Assembly (NCBI RefSeq): GCF_004151105.1
Contig: NZ_PHRF01000064.1
Location: forward strand, 62,001-126,000
DNA: 64,000 bases
DNA from: Streptomyces sp. L-9-10
GTDB taxonomy: Bacteria > Actinomycetota > Actinomycetes > Streptomycetales > Streptomycetaceae
Direction: 5' to 3'
The translations under genes were made by a program, and so were the position numbers. Below the pieces are notes generated by a model, which searched no databases, was not told where the DNA came from, and saw only the letters and a program-made list of their open reading frames with translations. This document shows positions 1 through 8,924 of this stretch, one piece after another; the stretch's first letter is position 1, and every line of letters starts with the position of its first letter.

Positions 1-294
1 CGAGCCGAGCTGGACCGCCTCCGCGAGTCCATCGACAACATCGACGCGGCCGTCGTCCATATGCTGGCCGAGCGCTTCAAATGCACCCAGCAGGTCGGCG
101 TCCTCAAGGCCGAACACCGGCTGCCGCCCGCCGACCCGTCCCGCGAGGCCCGCCAGATCACCCGGCTCAGGCAACTCGCCGAGAGCGCCAGACTGGACCC
201 GGTCTTCGCCGAGAAGCTCCTCAACTTCATCATCGCCGAAGTGATCAGGCACCACGAGACGATCGCGGACGAGGCACGCGGCAACACCGGCTGA
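1..294 (+). CDS. Chorismate mutase, 3' part (5' end outside window)
   Basis: The reading frame is open from the first base and ends at TGA 292-294, giving 97 residues. The pattern ELDRLRESIDNIDAAVVHML followed by AERF and later VGVLKAEH matches the AroQ-type helical chorismate mutase fold: an arginine-bearing first helix, then the ERFxxxxxVGxxK segment. Such enzymes convert chorismate to prephenate for phenylalanine and tyrosine synthesis. The visible part is about the size of a complete AroQ domain, so only a short N-terminus is probably missing. It is a single-domain form with no prephenate dehydratase fused. An ATG at 61 exists but would cut off the conserved first helix. Confidence 0.9.
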   Translation, partial: RAELDRLRESIDNIDAAVVHMLAERFKCTQQVGVLKAEHRLPPADPSREARQITRLRQLAESARLDPVFAEKLLNFIIAEVIRHHETIADEARGNTG

Positions 295-310
295 CGGCCC
301 CCGCCGCACG

Positions 311-325
311 TGCGCTAAGAGCGCA
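311..325. promoter_or_regulatory. Short perfect dyad between chorismate mutase and pepN
   Basis: TGCGCT-AAG-AGCGCA is a 6-bp perfect inverted repeat with a 3-bp centre, 17 bp after the chorismate mutase stop. It is too short for a convincing terminator. It could be a protein-binding site upstream of pepN or chance. Confidence 0.25.
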
Positions 326-372
326 ATGAACCCTGATGCGCCACTCGCGGCACATCGGGCAGCATGGCCCCC

Positions 373-2865
373 ATGTCCGTACTGACGCGCGACGAAGCGC
401 AGACCCGAGCCCAGTTCCTCGACGTCCACCGGTACACGATCGCACTCGATCTGACCACCGGCGAGGACACCTTCGACTCCCGCACCGTCATCACCTTCAC
501 CGCGCGGGCCGCCGGAGACACGTTCGTCGAACTCAAGCCCGCCACTCTGCGCTCCGTCAGCCTCGACGGCCGGCCCCTCGACCCCGCCGCGCTCGCCGGG
601 AACCGGCTCCCGCTCACCGGCCTGACCGCCGGGGAGCACGAGCTGCGCGTCGACGCCGCGATGCGGTACTCCCGTACCGGCGAGGGCATGCACCGCTTCA
701 CCGACCCCGCCGACGGCGAGACCTACGTCTACACCCAGCTGTTCATGGACGACGTCCAGCGGGTCTTCGCGGCCTTCGACCAGCCCGACCTCAAAGCCGT
801 CTTCGAGCTGACCGTCACCGCGCCCGACGACTGGACCGTCCTCGGCAACGGCGTCGCGACCCGGACCGGAGGACGCCACTGGACCGTCGCCGCCACCCCG
901 CTCATCTCCACCTATCTCGTCGCGGTCGCCGCCGGACCCTGGCACTCCGTACGCACCGAGCACGCCGGACTGCCCTTCGGCATCCACTGCCGGCGCTCCC
1001 TCGCCCCCCATCTCGACGCCGACGCCGACGAGATCCTCGACATCACCCGCGCCTGCTACGACCGGTACCACGAGAAGTTCACCGAGCCGTACCCCTTCGA
1101 CTCGTACGACCAGGCGTTCGTCCCCGAATTCAACGCCGGCGCCATGGAGAACCCCGGACTCGTCACCTTCCGCGACGAGTTCGTCTACCGCTCCGCCGTC
1201 ACCGACACCGAACGCCAGACCCGCGCCATGGTCATCGCCCACGAGATGGCCCACATGTGGTTCGGCGACCTCGTCACCCTCGCCTGGTGGGACGACATCT
1301 GGCTGAACGAGTCCTTCGCCGAGTACATGGGCTACCAGACCCTCACCGAAGCGACCCGCTTCACCGACACCTGGGTCGACTTCGGCATCGGCCGCAAATC
1401 CTGGGGATACGACGCCGACCAGCGGCCCTCCACCCACCCCGTCGCGCCCGACCCCGACGCCGTCCCCGACACCGCCTCCGCGCTGCTCAACTTCGACGGC
1501 ATCTCCTACGCCAAGGGCGCCTCCGCACTGCGCCAGCTCGTCGCCTGGCTCGGCGAGAAGGACTTCCTCGCCGGCATCAACACCCACTTCGCCCGGCACA
1601 AGTTCGCCAACGCCACCCTCGCCGACTTCATCGACTCCCTCGCCCACGCCACCGACCGCGACGTGCACGCCTGGGCCGAGCGGTGGCTGCGCACCACCGG
1701 CGTCGACACCCTCACCCCCCGGATCTCCGGCACCGGCACCGGCTGGACCCTCGACGTCGTACGCGACGGCAGCCGCCCGCACCACGTCACCGTCGGCGCG
1801 TACGACCTCGACCCCGCCGACCCGGCCCGGCTGACCCGGCGCGACCTCCTCGAACTCGACCTGCCGCTGACCGCACCCGTCACCGCCGCCGGCCACCGCC
1901 CCGCCCTCGTCGTCCTCAACGACGGCGACCTGACCTACGCCAAGGTCCGGCTCGACGCCGCGTCCTGGGACACCGCCCTGCGCGCCCTGTCCGGCATCCC
2001 CGACCCGCTGACCCGCGCCGTCATCTGGAACGCCGCCCGCGACATGGTCCGCGACGGCGACCTCGCCGCCACCGCCTACCTGGACGCCGCCCGCGCCCAT
2101 CTGCCGTGCGAGACGGACCTCGCACTCGTCCAGGGCGTCCTGGCCTTCGCCGCCGCCCAGATCACCGACCGCTATCTGTCCGACACCGACCGCCCGGCCG
2201 CGCTCGCCACCCTCACCGCGATCTCCCGCGACCTGATCCGCCGCACCGAGGACGGCGGGAACCCCGGGCTGCGCCTCACCGCCGTACGCCACTTCATCGA
2301 CGCCGCCACCCAGCCCGACGCCCTCCAGGAGTGGCTGGAATCCGGCGGTGTCCCCGGCGGCCCCGAGCTCGACCCCGAGCTCCGCTGGCGCGTCCTCACC
2401 CGGCTCGCCGTCCTCGGCGCCGTCGGCCCCGCCGCCATCGACGCCGAACTGGCACGCGACCCCAGCGCCACAGGCCAGGAAGGCGCGGCCCGCTGCCACG
2501 CCGCGCTGCCCGACCCCGGGGCCAAGGCCCGCGCCTGGGCCCGCCTCTTCGAGACGGACGACCTCTCCAACTACCTCTTCACCGCCACGGCCCAGGGGTT
2601 CTGGCAGCCCGAACAGGCCACGCTGGTACGGGAGTACGTGCCCCGCTACTACACCGAGGCCGTCGCACTCGCCGACCGGCGAGGACCGGCCATCGCCGAC
2701 GCGGCGGGCCGCTACGCCTTCCCGCTGTACGCGGTCGACGAGGAGTCCCTGCGCCTCGGCCGGAAGTGCCTGGACGGTGCGGAGATGATCCCGGCGCTGC
2801 GCCGCAAGCTCGTCGACCAGCTCGACGACCTGCACCGGGCGCTGCGGGTCCGTACCGCCTCCTGA
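373..2865 (+). CDS. pepN: Aminopeptidase N (M1 family zinc metallopeptidase)
   Basis: An 830-residue cytosolic M1 aminopeptidase that removes N-terminal residues from peptides. It carries the substrate-anchoring motif GAMENPGLVTF (about residue 258) and the zinc motif HEMAHMWFGD followed by the downstream glutamate in WLNESFAEY, the full HExxH-(18)-E signature. The C-terminal third is the ERAP1-like helical domain typical of the family. Length is close to other actinobacterial PepN (about 850). ATG occurs at both 364 (MAPMSV) and 373 (MSVLTRDEAQ). The second is preferred from the usual streptomycete N-terminus, but no strong ribosome-binding site decides it. It is probably monocistronic, with a strong hairpin downstream. 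Confidence 0.95.
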   Translation: MSVLTRDEAQTRAQFLDVHRYTIALDLTTGEDTFDSRTVITFTARAAGDTFVELKPATLRSVSLDGRPLDPAALAGNRLPLTGLTAGEHELRVDAAMRYSRTGEGMHRFTDPADGETYVYTQLFMDDVQRVFAAFDQPDLKAVFELTVTAPDDWTVLGNGVATRTGGRHWTVAATPLISTYLVAVAAGPWHSVRTEHAGLPFGIHCRRSLAPHLDADADEILDITRACYDRYHEKFTEPYPFDSYDQAFVPEFNAGAMENPGLVTFRDEFVYRSAVTDTERQTRAMVIAHEMAHMWFGDLVTLAWWDDIWLNESFAEYMGYQTLTEATRFTDTWVDFGIGRKSWGYDADQRPSTHPVAPDPDAVPDTASALLNFDGISYAKGASALRQLVAWLGEKDFLAGINTHFARHKFANATLADFIDSLAHATDRDVHAWAERWLRTTGVDTLTPRISGTGTGWTLDVVRDGSRPHHVTVGAYDLDPADPARLTRRDLLELDLPLTAPVTAAGHRPALVVLNDGDLTYAKVRLDAASWDTALRALSGIPDPLTRAVIWNAARDMVRDGDLAATAYLDAARAHLPCETDLALVQGVLAFAAAQITDRYLSDTDRPAALATLTAISRDLIRRTEDGGNPGLRLTAVRHFIDAATQPDALQEWLESGGVPGGPELDPELRWRVLTRLAVLGAVGPAAIDAELARDPSATGQEGAARCHAALPDPGAKARAWARLFETDDLSNYLFTATAQGFWQPEQATLVREYVPRYYTEAVALADRRGPAIADAAGRYAFPLYAVDEESLRLGRKCLDGAEMIPALRRKLVDQLDDLHRALRVRTAS

Positions 2866-2935
2866 ACGTCCGGCTCCACCCGGCCGGCCACCCGGTCGCC
2901 GGTTCCGGACCAGGGCCGGCGGTGCATCCGCCCGT

Positions 2936-2982
2936 GATCCGGCGTACGCGTACACGCTCACACGCGTCGCGTACGCCGGATC
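2936..2982 (+). terminator. Perfect 15-bp-arm hairpin after pepN
   Basis: Arms 2936-2950 (GATCCGGCGTACGCG) and 2968-2982 (its exact reverse complement) enclose a 17-nt loop, about 70 nt after the pepN stop. There is no T-tract, as is usual for streptomycete terminators. It separates pepN from the downstream N-hydroxylase. Confidence 0.7.
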
Positions 2983-3121
2983 CACGAGCGTTTTCAGCCG
3001 ACTTCCCGTGTCCTGAGCCGGGCGCCAATACCCCTCGCGGGCGGGCTCGTTGTGCTCCGTAGGCACCACCTCCGACCCCCGGACCCCCGGGTGCCCGACT
3101 CGTGGAAGGCAGCACCCGCCG

Positions 3122-4531
3122 ATGATCGCCCAGCCAACCGACCTCAACCAGCCCTGCGACCTGGTGGGTGTCGGCATCGGCCCGTTCAATCTCTCCCTGG
3201 CCGCCCTCGCCGACGGAATCCGCGGCGGACTCGCCACCACCTTCTTCGACCAGAACCCCTTCTTCCGCTGGCACCCCGGCCTGCTCATCGACGGCGCCAG
3301 CCTCCAGGTCCCCTTCCTCGCCGACCTGGTCACCCTCGCCAACCCCGCCAGCCCCTGGTCCTTCCTCAGCTACCTCCGGGCCCGCGACCGGCTCTTCCCC
3401 TTCTACTTCGCCGAGCGCTTCCACATCCAGCGCGCCGAGTACGACGCGTACTGCCGCTGGGTCAGCGAACAGCTCCCCGGACTCCACTTCGGCCATCAGG
3501 TCGACGCCGTCCGCTGGAACCCCGAACGCGACCTGTTCGAAATCGACTTCACCCAGCTCGACCAGGACGGCGAGGCCGAAGCCCTCGGCCGCGCCCACGC
3601 CCGCCACATCGCCCTCGGCATCGGCACCGAGCCGTACATCCCCGAGCCGCTCAAACTCCTCGTCGAAACGCCCGCCGCGCCGGTCATCCACTCCGCCGAC
3701 TATCTCGACCACCGCGACCGGCTGCTCGCCGCGGGACACATCACCGTCATCGGATCAGGACAGTCCGGCGCCGAGATCTTCCTCGACCTGCTGCGCGCCA
3801 GGCCCACCGGAGCCGAGAAGATCCACTGGCTGGCCCGCACCGAAGCCTTCGCGCCCATGGAGTACTCCAAGCTCGGCCTGGAACACTTCACCCCCGACTA
3901 CACCCGCTACTTCCACGCCCTGCCCGAGCATGTACGCGACGACCTGATCCCCCGGCAGTGGCAGCTCCACAAGGGCATCGACGCCGCCACCATCGCCGCC
4001 ATCCACGACGAGCTGTACCGGCGCACCCTGTACGGCGGCTGGCCCGACGCCGTCCTCACCCCCGGTGTCTCCGTCCGCACCGCGGGACGCGTCGCCACGA
4101 CGAAGATCGAACTCCATCTGGAACACGCCCAGCAGGCCTCCAGGTCCCGGCTCACCACCGACGCCGTCGTCCTCGCCACCGGCTACCGGGAGCGCCCCCT
4201 CGACCGGATCCTCGCCGGACTCGACCCGTACATGCGCCGGGACAGCTCGGGCCGCCCCCGGATCGACCAGCACCACCGGATCACCCTGGACCCCGGAGTC
4301 ACCGGCTCCGTCTACGTCCAGAACGGCGAACGGCACACCCACGGCGTCGGCGCGCCCGACCTCGGACTCGCGGCCTGGCGCAGCGCCACCATCCTCAACC
4401 ACCTCACCGGCAAGGAGTCCTACCACCTCCCCCGGCGCACCGCGTTCACCAGCTTCGGACTCGACGGACGGGACCGGACCCGCACGGTGCCCGCACCGAG
4501 GGGTCTGGTCCCGCTCACCGAAGTACGCTGA
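3122..4531 (+). CDS. Lysine N6-hydroxylase / ornithine N5-oxygenase family flavoprotein
   Basis: A 469-residue flavin-dependent N-hydroxylating monooxygenase (IucD/SidA/PvdA family). It has the N-terminal FAD motif VGVGIGPFNLSLAALA (about residues 15-30), the NADPH-binding motif TVIGSGQSGAEIF (about residue 207) and the C-terminal ATGYR motif (about residue 353). These enzymes hydroxylate the side-chain amine of lysine or ornithine, usually as the first step to hydroxamate siderophores. The ATG at 3122 was chosen because GGAAGG lies about 12 bp upstream and the FAD motif then sits at the expected distance from the start. No decarboxylase, siderophore synthetase or exporter is adjacent, so the product pathway is unknown. 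I saw no iron-box-like palindrome upstream. Lysine is the more likely substrate, by inference only. Confidence 0.88.
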   Translation: MIAQPTDLNQPCDLVGVGIGPFNLSLAALADGIRGGLATTFFDQNPFFRWHPGLLIDGASLQVPFLADLVTLANPASPWSFLSYLRARDRLFPFYFAERFHIQRAEYDAYCRWVSEQLPGLHFGHQVDAVRWNPERDLFEIDFTQLDQDGEAEALGRAHARHIALGIGTEPYIPEPLKLLVETPAAPVIHSADYLDHRDRLLAAGHITVIGSGQSGAEIFLDLLRARPTGAEKIHWLARTEAFAPMEYSKLGLEHFTPDYTRYFHALPEHVRDDLIPRQWQLHKGIDAATIAAIHDELYRRTLYGGWPDAVLTPGVSVRTAGRVATTKIELHLEHAQQASRSRLTTDAVVLATGYRERPLDRILAGLDPYMRRDSSGRPRIDQHHRITLDPGVTGSVYVQNGERHTHGVGAPDLGLAAWRSATILNHLTGKESYHLPRRTAFTSFGLDGRDRTRTVPAPRGLVPLTEVR

Positions 4532-4550
4532 CGGAAGCCGCCGTGAACGG

Positions 4551-6362
4551 TCAGAAGACCGGCGTACCGTCCCGCGTCAGCTTCCAGTCCACCGAGGCGA
4601 ACGCCGCCGGGTCGACCGTGCCCGTCGACTGCACCCACCCGATGATCGTGTTGCGGATCTCGTCCGAATTGGCCCACAACTGCTGCGCGGCGGCCACATG
4701 CGGGAAGTTCCCGCCGCCGCTCGCCCGGTAGTTGTTGACCGCCAGGACGAACTTCGCCGCCGGGTCCAGATCCTTGCCCTCGAACCTGAGGTTCACGATC
4801 CGCGACCCGGCCGGCTTCGCTATGTCGATCTCGTACGTCAGACCGGACACGACGTCGTAGTTGTAGTCCGGCGTGTTGTCGGCGTTCGTCAGCTTCGACG
4901 TGTCCACCGGCGCACCCGCCGCGGTCTGCACGTAATACCGCGCCGAGAACTCCAGATACGCCTTGATCTGCGCGCCGGTCAGCAGCCGCGCCTCCATCGT
5001 GTTCTCGAACGGGTACAGCCCCGCCGCGTCCTTGATGGTCACATCGCCCGCCGGGATGCCCGCCGTACGCGAGAAGCACGACGCCTGCGACAGCACCGGC
5101 AGCGCCGCCCACTCGCCGCCCGCCAGCGCCGCCTTCACCGTCTCCGTCTGCACGTGATTGATCAGATCGATGATCGGCTCGTCCTTCCACGGCGCGTCGA
5201 CCGTGGACATGGCGGCCGTGGACGTACCGATCACCTGATTGACATACGCCACCACCTTGCGGTGCTCATCCGAGAGCAGCCGGGTGATCTTCTTGTCCTC
5301 GGGCACTGTATTGGAGTTGAGAACCTGCGAGCCGACCTTCTCGACCGTCCAGGAACCCCGCTCCCACACCAGATCGAAATCGAAGAGCGTCAGCCGCTGG
5401 CCCCACTTGAGCGGCTCGGACAGGACGACGTCCTTGCCCGTCTTCTTGTTGACCACCCGGCGCTCCGGGATCTCCGCGTGCGCGTGGCCGACCAGGATCG
5501 CGTCGATCCCCGGCACCTGCTCCGCCACCAGCGTCGCGGCGTTCTCCACATGCGGCACCTGATCGCCGTACGACGACGTCCCGCTCGTACCGGAGTGCGC
5601 GGAGACGATGACCACATCCGCGCCCATCGAACGCAGCTTCGGCACCCACTTCGCGGCCTGCTCCTCCAGACCCGGGAACGTCATCTTGCCCTGGACGTTC
5701 GCCTTGTCCCAGATCGCGATGCCCGGGTTCGTCAGCCCGAGGATCGCCACCCGCACATCACGGCCGTGCGGCGTCCGCAGCTTCTTGATGACATACGGCG
5801 CGAAAGCCGGCTTCAGTGTCTTCGCGTCCAGCGCGTTGGCACCGAGCAGCGGGAAACGGCACTGCTCCTCGAACTTCCGCAGCACGGGAATGCCGTAATT
5901 GAACTCATGGTTGCCGAGCGCCGCCGCGTCATAACCGATCGCGTTCATCGCCTGCGCCATCGGATGCACCGGACCGCGCTTCGCGGTGATCGGGTCGATC
6001 TTGGCGTAGTAGTACGACAACTGGGTGCCCTGAATGGTGTCACCCGCGTCGATCAGCAGCGTGTTATGGCGGCCCTTCTCCTCGCGGATCCGGTCGACCA
6101 GCGTGGAGATCTTCGCCAGCCCGACATCATTGTGCGCGGAGTCGTCGAACTCCTTGTCGGTGAAGTAGTCCCAGTTGAAGACATTGCCATGCAGATCGGT
6201 GGTCCCCAGCACGGTGAACGAGTACCGCTTGCGCGGACGTCCAGCGACGGGACCATGAGCCTGGCCGGTGGCCTCCGCCGGGACCGTCGCCCCGCCCACC
6301 AGCGCCACACCCGCGCCGGCGACAGCCGAACTGCCCAGGAACGTCCTACGGTTCAGCGGCAT
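4551..6362 (-). CDS. Secreted bifunctional metallophosphatase / 5'-nucleotidase
   Basis: A 603-residue exported enzyme. The N-terminus MPLNRRTFLGSSAVAGAG is a twin-arginine signal (RRTFLG) followed by a hydrophobic stretch. The metallophosphoesterase core shows LGTTDLHGNVFN, IDAGDTIQGTQ, LGNHEFNYG and VGHAHAEIP. The second half matches the 5'-nucleotidase C-terminal substrate domain. The family hydrolyses nucleoside monophosphates and 2',3'-cyclic nucleotides outside the cell, salvaging phosphate and nucleosides. The ATG at 6362 was chosen because it places the Tat motif at residue 5, behind a purine-rich GAGGGAGAAG. The gene is convergent with the N-hydroxylase (19 bp apart) and divergent from the SIMPL gene. 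No clear PHO-box repeat is visible upstream. Confidence 0.92.
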   Translation of the reverse strand: MPLNRRTFLGSSAVAGAGVALVGGATVPAEATGQAHGPVAGRPRKRYSFTVLGTTDLHGNVFNWDYFTDKEFDDSAHNDVGLAKISTLVDRIREEKGRHNTLLIDAGDTIQGTQLSYYYAKIDPITAKRGPVHPMAQAMNAIGYDAAALGNHEFNYGIPVLRKFEEQCRFPLLGANALDAKTLKPAFAPYVIKKLRTPHGRDVRVAILGLTNPGIAIWDKANVQGKMTFPGLEEQAAKWVPKLRSMGADVVIVSAHSGTSGTSSYGDQVPHVENAATLVAEQVPGIDAILVGHAHAEIPERRVVNKKTGKDVVLSEPLKWGQRLTLFDFDLVWERGSWTVEKVGSQVLNSNTVPEDKKITRLLSDEHRKVVAYVNQVIGTSTAAMSTVDAPWKDEPIIDLINHVQTETVKAALAGGEWAALPVLSQASCFSRTAGIPAGDVTIKDAAGLYPFENTMEARLLTGAQIKAYLEFSARYYVQTAAGAPVDTSKLTNADNTPDYNYDVVSGLTYEIDIAKPAGSRIVNLRFEGKDLDPAAKFVLAVNNYRASGGGNFPHVAAAQQLWANSDEIRNTIIGWVQSTGTVDPAAFASVDWKLTRDGTPVF

Positions 6363-6546
6363 TTCCTTCTCTTCTCCCTCGATCTGTTTCTCTTCGGCAC
6401 GTTGTGACAACGCGCGTAGATTCTGGCCCAAACGAGACGTCGGCAACACCCCCACAGGGTTTCGATCAGATGACTGCCGGTTGTCGCACGGCGTTACGGC
6501 ACCCGGCTGTCGTACCCGGATGCGAGAGTGGAGGCGCGGCCGTGCG

Positions 6547-6612
6547 GCCGCAGTCGTAGCCGCAGTCCTGGCCGCAGTCGCGGTCCCAGCCGCAGTCCCA
6601 GCCGCAGCCGTC
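6547..6612 (+). repeat. 12-bp tandem repeat in the leader of the SIMPL gene
   Basis: Five units begin with GCCGCAGTC or GCCGCAGCC at 6547, 6559, 6571, 6589 and 6601. Four spacings are 12 bp and one is 18. The array ends just before the ribosome-binding region of the SIMPL gene, so it would be transcribed as leader RNA. Confidence 0.75.
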
Positions 6613-6629
6613 CAACGAGGGAGCCGCCC

Positions 6630-7355
6630 GTGACCACCGCCGACGCACCGACCCCCGCCGCCCCCTACGGCACGCCCGAGACACCGAGGGTCGCCGTCCG
6701 CGGCGAAGCACGGCTGGAGGTCGACCCGGAGATCGCCAGAATCGGCATCGCGGTCAGCGCGCGCGGCACCGACCGGCGTACCGCCCTCGACGACCTCACG
6801 CGCCGCAACGGAGACGTCCTCGCACTCGTCAAGTCCTACGGCGACGCCGTCGAGAAGCTGGAGACCGGAGCGTTCTCCATCAGCCCCGAACTCACCAAGC
6901 ACGGCCGCGCCGAACGCATCCGCGCGTACCACGGCCGGGTTCATCTCACCGCCGAACTGACCGACTTCACCGCTCTGGGTGAACTCACCACCCGCCTCGC
7001 CGACCTCGAACTGACCCAGGTCAGCGGCCCCTGGTGGGCCCTGCGCCCCGACTCGCCGGCCCACGGCGACGCCCGGCGCCAGGCCGTACGGGAAGCCGTC
7101 CAGCGCGCCCGCGAATACGCCGAAGCTCTCGGCGCCCGGCTCGCTGCCCTGGTCGAGCTGGCGGACCTCGGCGCGGAGAACACCGCCGAGCACGGACTGC
7201 GGCCCGCGTTCGGCGGCATGCGCAGCGCCAGCGGCTACGGCGGTGCGGAATCGGCCGCGGAGGCGCCCGTCCTCGACCTCGAACCACAGCGCCAGACCGT
7301 CTACGCGCAGGTGAACGCGCGCTTCACGATGACCCCGCCCGATTTGACGTCATAG
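6630..7355 (+). CDS. SIMPL domain protein (DUF541)
   Basis: A 241-residue protein filled by one SIMPL domain. The N-terminal RVAVRGEARLEVDPEIARIGIAV and C-terminal YAQVNARFTM segments are characteristic. It has no signal peptide or transmembrane segment, so it is probably cytosolic. Biochemical function in actinobacteria is not established. The GTG at 6630 was chosen because GAGGGAG lies 7 bp upstream; frames open further upstream translate only the 12-bp repeat. The gene is divergent from the secreted nucleotidase, and 121 bp separate it from pyk. Confidence 0.85.
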   Translation: MTTADAPTPAAPYGTPETPRVAVRGEARLEVDPEIARIGIAVSARGTDRRTALDDLTRRNGDVLALVKSYGDAVEKLETGAFSISPELTKHGRAERIRAYHGRVHLTAELTDFTALGELTTRLADLELTQVSGPWWALRPDSPAHGDARRQAVREAVQRAREYAEALGARLAALVELADLGAENTAEHGLRPAFGGMRSASGYGGAESAAEAPVLDLEPQRQTVYAQVNARFTMTPPDLTS

Positions 7356-7396
7356 AAATGCTCATAGGAGCGGCCCCGCGCCCATTCAACACTTGT

Positions 7397-7423
7397 CAAT
7401 AACCTTTCACGCAACGGTTGTTG
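7397..7423 (+). terminator. Possible weak terminator after the SIMPL gene
   Basis: CAATAACC (7397-7404) can pair with GGTTGTTG (7416-7423) with one G-T pair across an 11-nt loop. The hairpin is modest and AT-richer than its surroundings. Confidence 0.35.
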
Positions 7424-7464
7424 AGTAGTCATGCAGCACCAATTCCCTACCGGTCGGTAAGCTC

Positions 7465-7476
7465 TAGGCTCGATAT
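7465..7476 (+). promoter_or_regulatory. -10 element for a leaderless pyk transcript
   Basis: TAGGCT at 7465-7470 ends 6 nt before the ATG of pyk at 7477. Transcription starting about 7 nt downstream of this hexamer would begin at the start codon itself. No Shine-Dalgarno sequence is present. The -35 is not clear. Confidence 0.6.
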
Positions 7477-8910
7477 ATGCGCAGAGCAAAGATCGTCTGT
7501 ACCCTGGGGCCCGCCACCGACTCGTACGACCAGATCAAGGCACTGGTCGAAGCCGGAATGGACGTTGCCCGCCTCAACCTCAGCCACGGCACCTACGCCG
7601 AGCACGAGGAGCGCTACCAGCGCGTACGGGAAGCCGCGGAAGAAGTCGGCCGCAGCGTCGGAATCCTCGCCGACCTTCAAGGCCCGAAGATTCGCCTCGG
7701 CCGGTTCCGTGAAGGACCGGTACTCCTTGAACGCGGCGACGAATTCACCATCACCGTCGAACCCCTCGAAGGCGACCGCCACACCTGCGGCACCACCTAC
7801 GAAGGACTCGCCGCCGACGTCACCACCGGGGAGCGCATCCTCGTGGACGACGGCAAAGTGACCCTCGAAGTCACCTCCGTCGAAGGGCCCCGCGTCCACA
7901 CCCTCGTCATCGAGGGCGGCATGGTCTCCGACCACAAGGGCCTCAACCTCCCCGGCGTGGCAGTCTCCGTCCCCGCGCTCTCGGACAAGGACGTCGAGGA
8001 CCTGCGCTGGGCGCTGCGCGTCGGCGCCGACGTCATCGCGCTCTCCTTCGTACGGAGCGGGGACGACATCAACGACGTCCACCGGATCATGGACGAAGAG
8101 CGCCGCAGGGTCCCCGTCATCGCCAAGGTCGAGAAGCCGCAGGCCGTCGAGAACATCGACAGCATCGTCGCCGCCTTCGACGGCATCATGGTCGCCCGCG
8201 GCGACCTCGGCGTCGAAATGCCCCTGGAACAGGTGCCGATCGTCCAGAAGCGCGCCATCAAACTGGCCAGGCGCAACGCCAAGCCCGTCATCGTCGCCAC
8301 CCAGATGCTCGACTCGATGATCGACAACTCCCGCCCCACCCGCGCCGAGGCCTCCGACGTCGCCAACGCGGTGATCGACGGCACGGACGCGGTGATGCTC
8401 TCGGGCGAGACCAGCGTCGGCAAGTACCCCATCGAGACGGTCAAGACCATGGGCCGCATCGTCGAGGCCGCCGAGGAAGACCTCCTCGCCAAGGGCCTCC
8501 CCCCGATCACGGAGAGCAGCAAGCCCCGCACCCAGGGCGGCGCGGTGGCCCGCGCGGCGGCCGAGATGGGCGACTTCCTGGGCGCGAAGTTCCTGGTCGC
8601 CTTCACCCAGTCCGGCGACACGGTCAAGCGCCTCTCCCGCTACCGCTCCCCGATCCCCCTGCTCGCCTTCACCCCGGACCCGGCCACCCGCGCCCAGCTG
8701 AACCTCACCTGGGGCGTGGAAGCCTTCCTCGGCCCGCACGTCGACTCGACGGACGCGATGGTCGCCCAGGTGGACGACCATCTCCTGAAGATCGGCCGCT
8801 GCGACAAGGGCGACATCGTCGTCATCACGGCGGGCTCCCCGCCGGGGGTCGCGGGCTCCACGAACCTGGTCCGCGTCCACCACATCGGCGAGGACGACAG
8901 TCCGAAGTAG
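7477..8910 (+). CDS. pyk: Pyruvate kinase
   Basis: A 477-residue glycolytic enzyme converting phosphoenolpyruvate and ADP to pyruvate and ATP. It begins MRRAKIVCTLGPATDS, has GMDVARLNLSHG (about residues 28-39) and the active-site region VPVIAKVEKPQAVENID with the catalytic lysine, then GIMVARGDLGVEM. Barrel, B domain and C-terminal regulatory domain are all present and of normal length. The start is fixed by homology and lies 6 nt after a -10 hexamer, which suggests leaderless translation. The gene is convergent with the LAGLIDADG-type gene, 14 bp apart, and no clear hairpin separates them. Confidence 0.97.
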   Translation: MRRAKIVCTLGPATDSYDQIKALVEAGMDVARLNLSHGTYAEHEERYQRVREAAEEVGRSVGILADLQGPKIRLGRFREGPVLLERGDEFTITVEPLEGDRHTCGTTYEGLAADVTTGERILVDDGKVTLEVTSVEGPRVHTLVIEGGMVSDHKGLNLPGVAVSVPALSDKDVEDLRWALRVGADVIALSFVRSGDDINDVHRIMDEERRRVPVIAKVEKPQAVENIDSIVAAFDGIMVARGDLGVEMPLEQVPIVQKRAIKLARRNAKPVIVATQMLDSMIDNSRPTRAEASDVANAVIDGTDAVMLSGETSVGKYPIETVKTMGRIVEAAEEDLLAKGLPPITESSKPRTQGGAVARAAAEMGDFLGAKFLVAFTQSGDTVKRLSRYRSPIPLLAFTPDPATRAQLNLTWGVEAFLGPHVDSTDAMVAQVDDHLLKIGRCDKGDIVVITAGSPPGVAGSTNLVRVHHIGEDDSPK

Positions 8911-8924
8911 TCGGAGCTCGGGGC

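Noticed and set aside
336..3062. Long open frame overlapping pepN in another frame (about 900 codons)
   Set aside because: Arg/Pro/His-rich translation without motifs; a by-product of the high-GC third-position bias of pepN.
3000..3121. Iron-box (DmdR-type) operator before the N-hydroxylase
   Set aside because: No TTAGGTTAGGCTAACCTAA-like palindrome was found on reading the upstream region.
6363..6629. PHO box upstream of the secreted nucleotidase
   Set aside because: No pair of GTTCACC-like repeats with 11-bp spacing could be seen.
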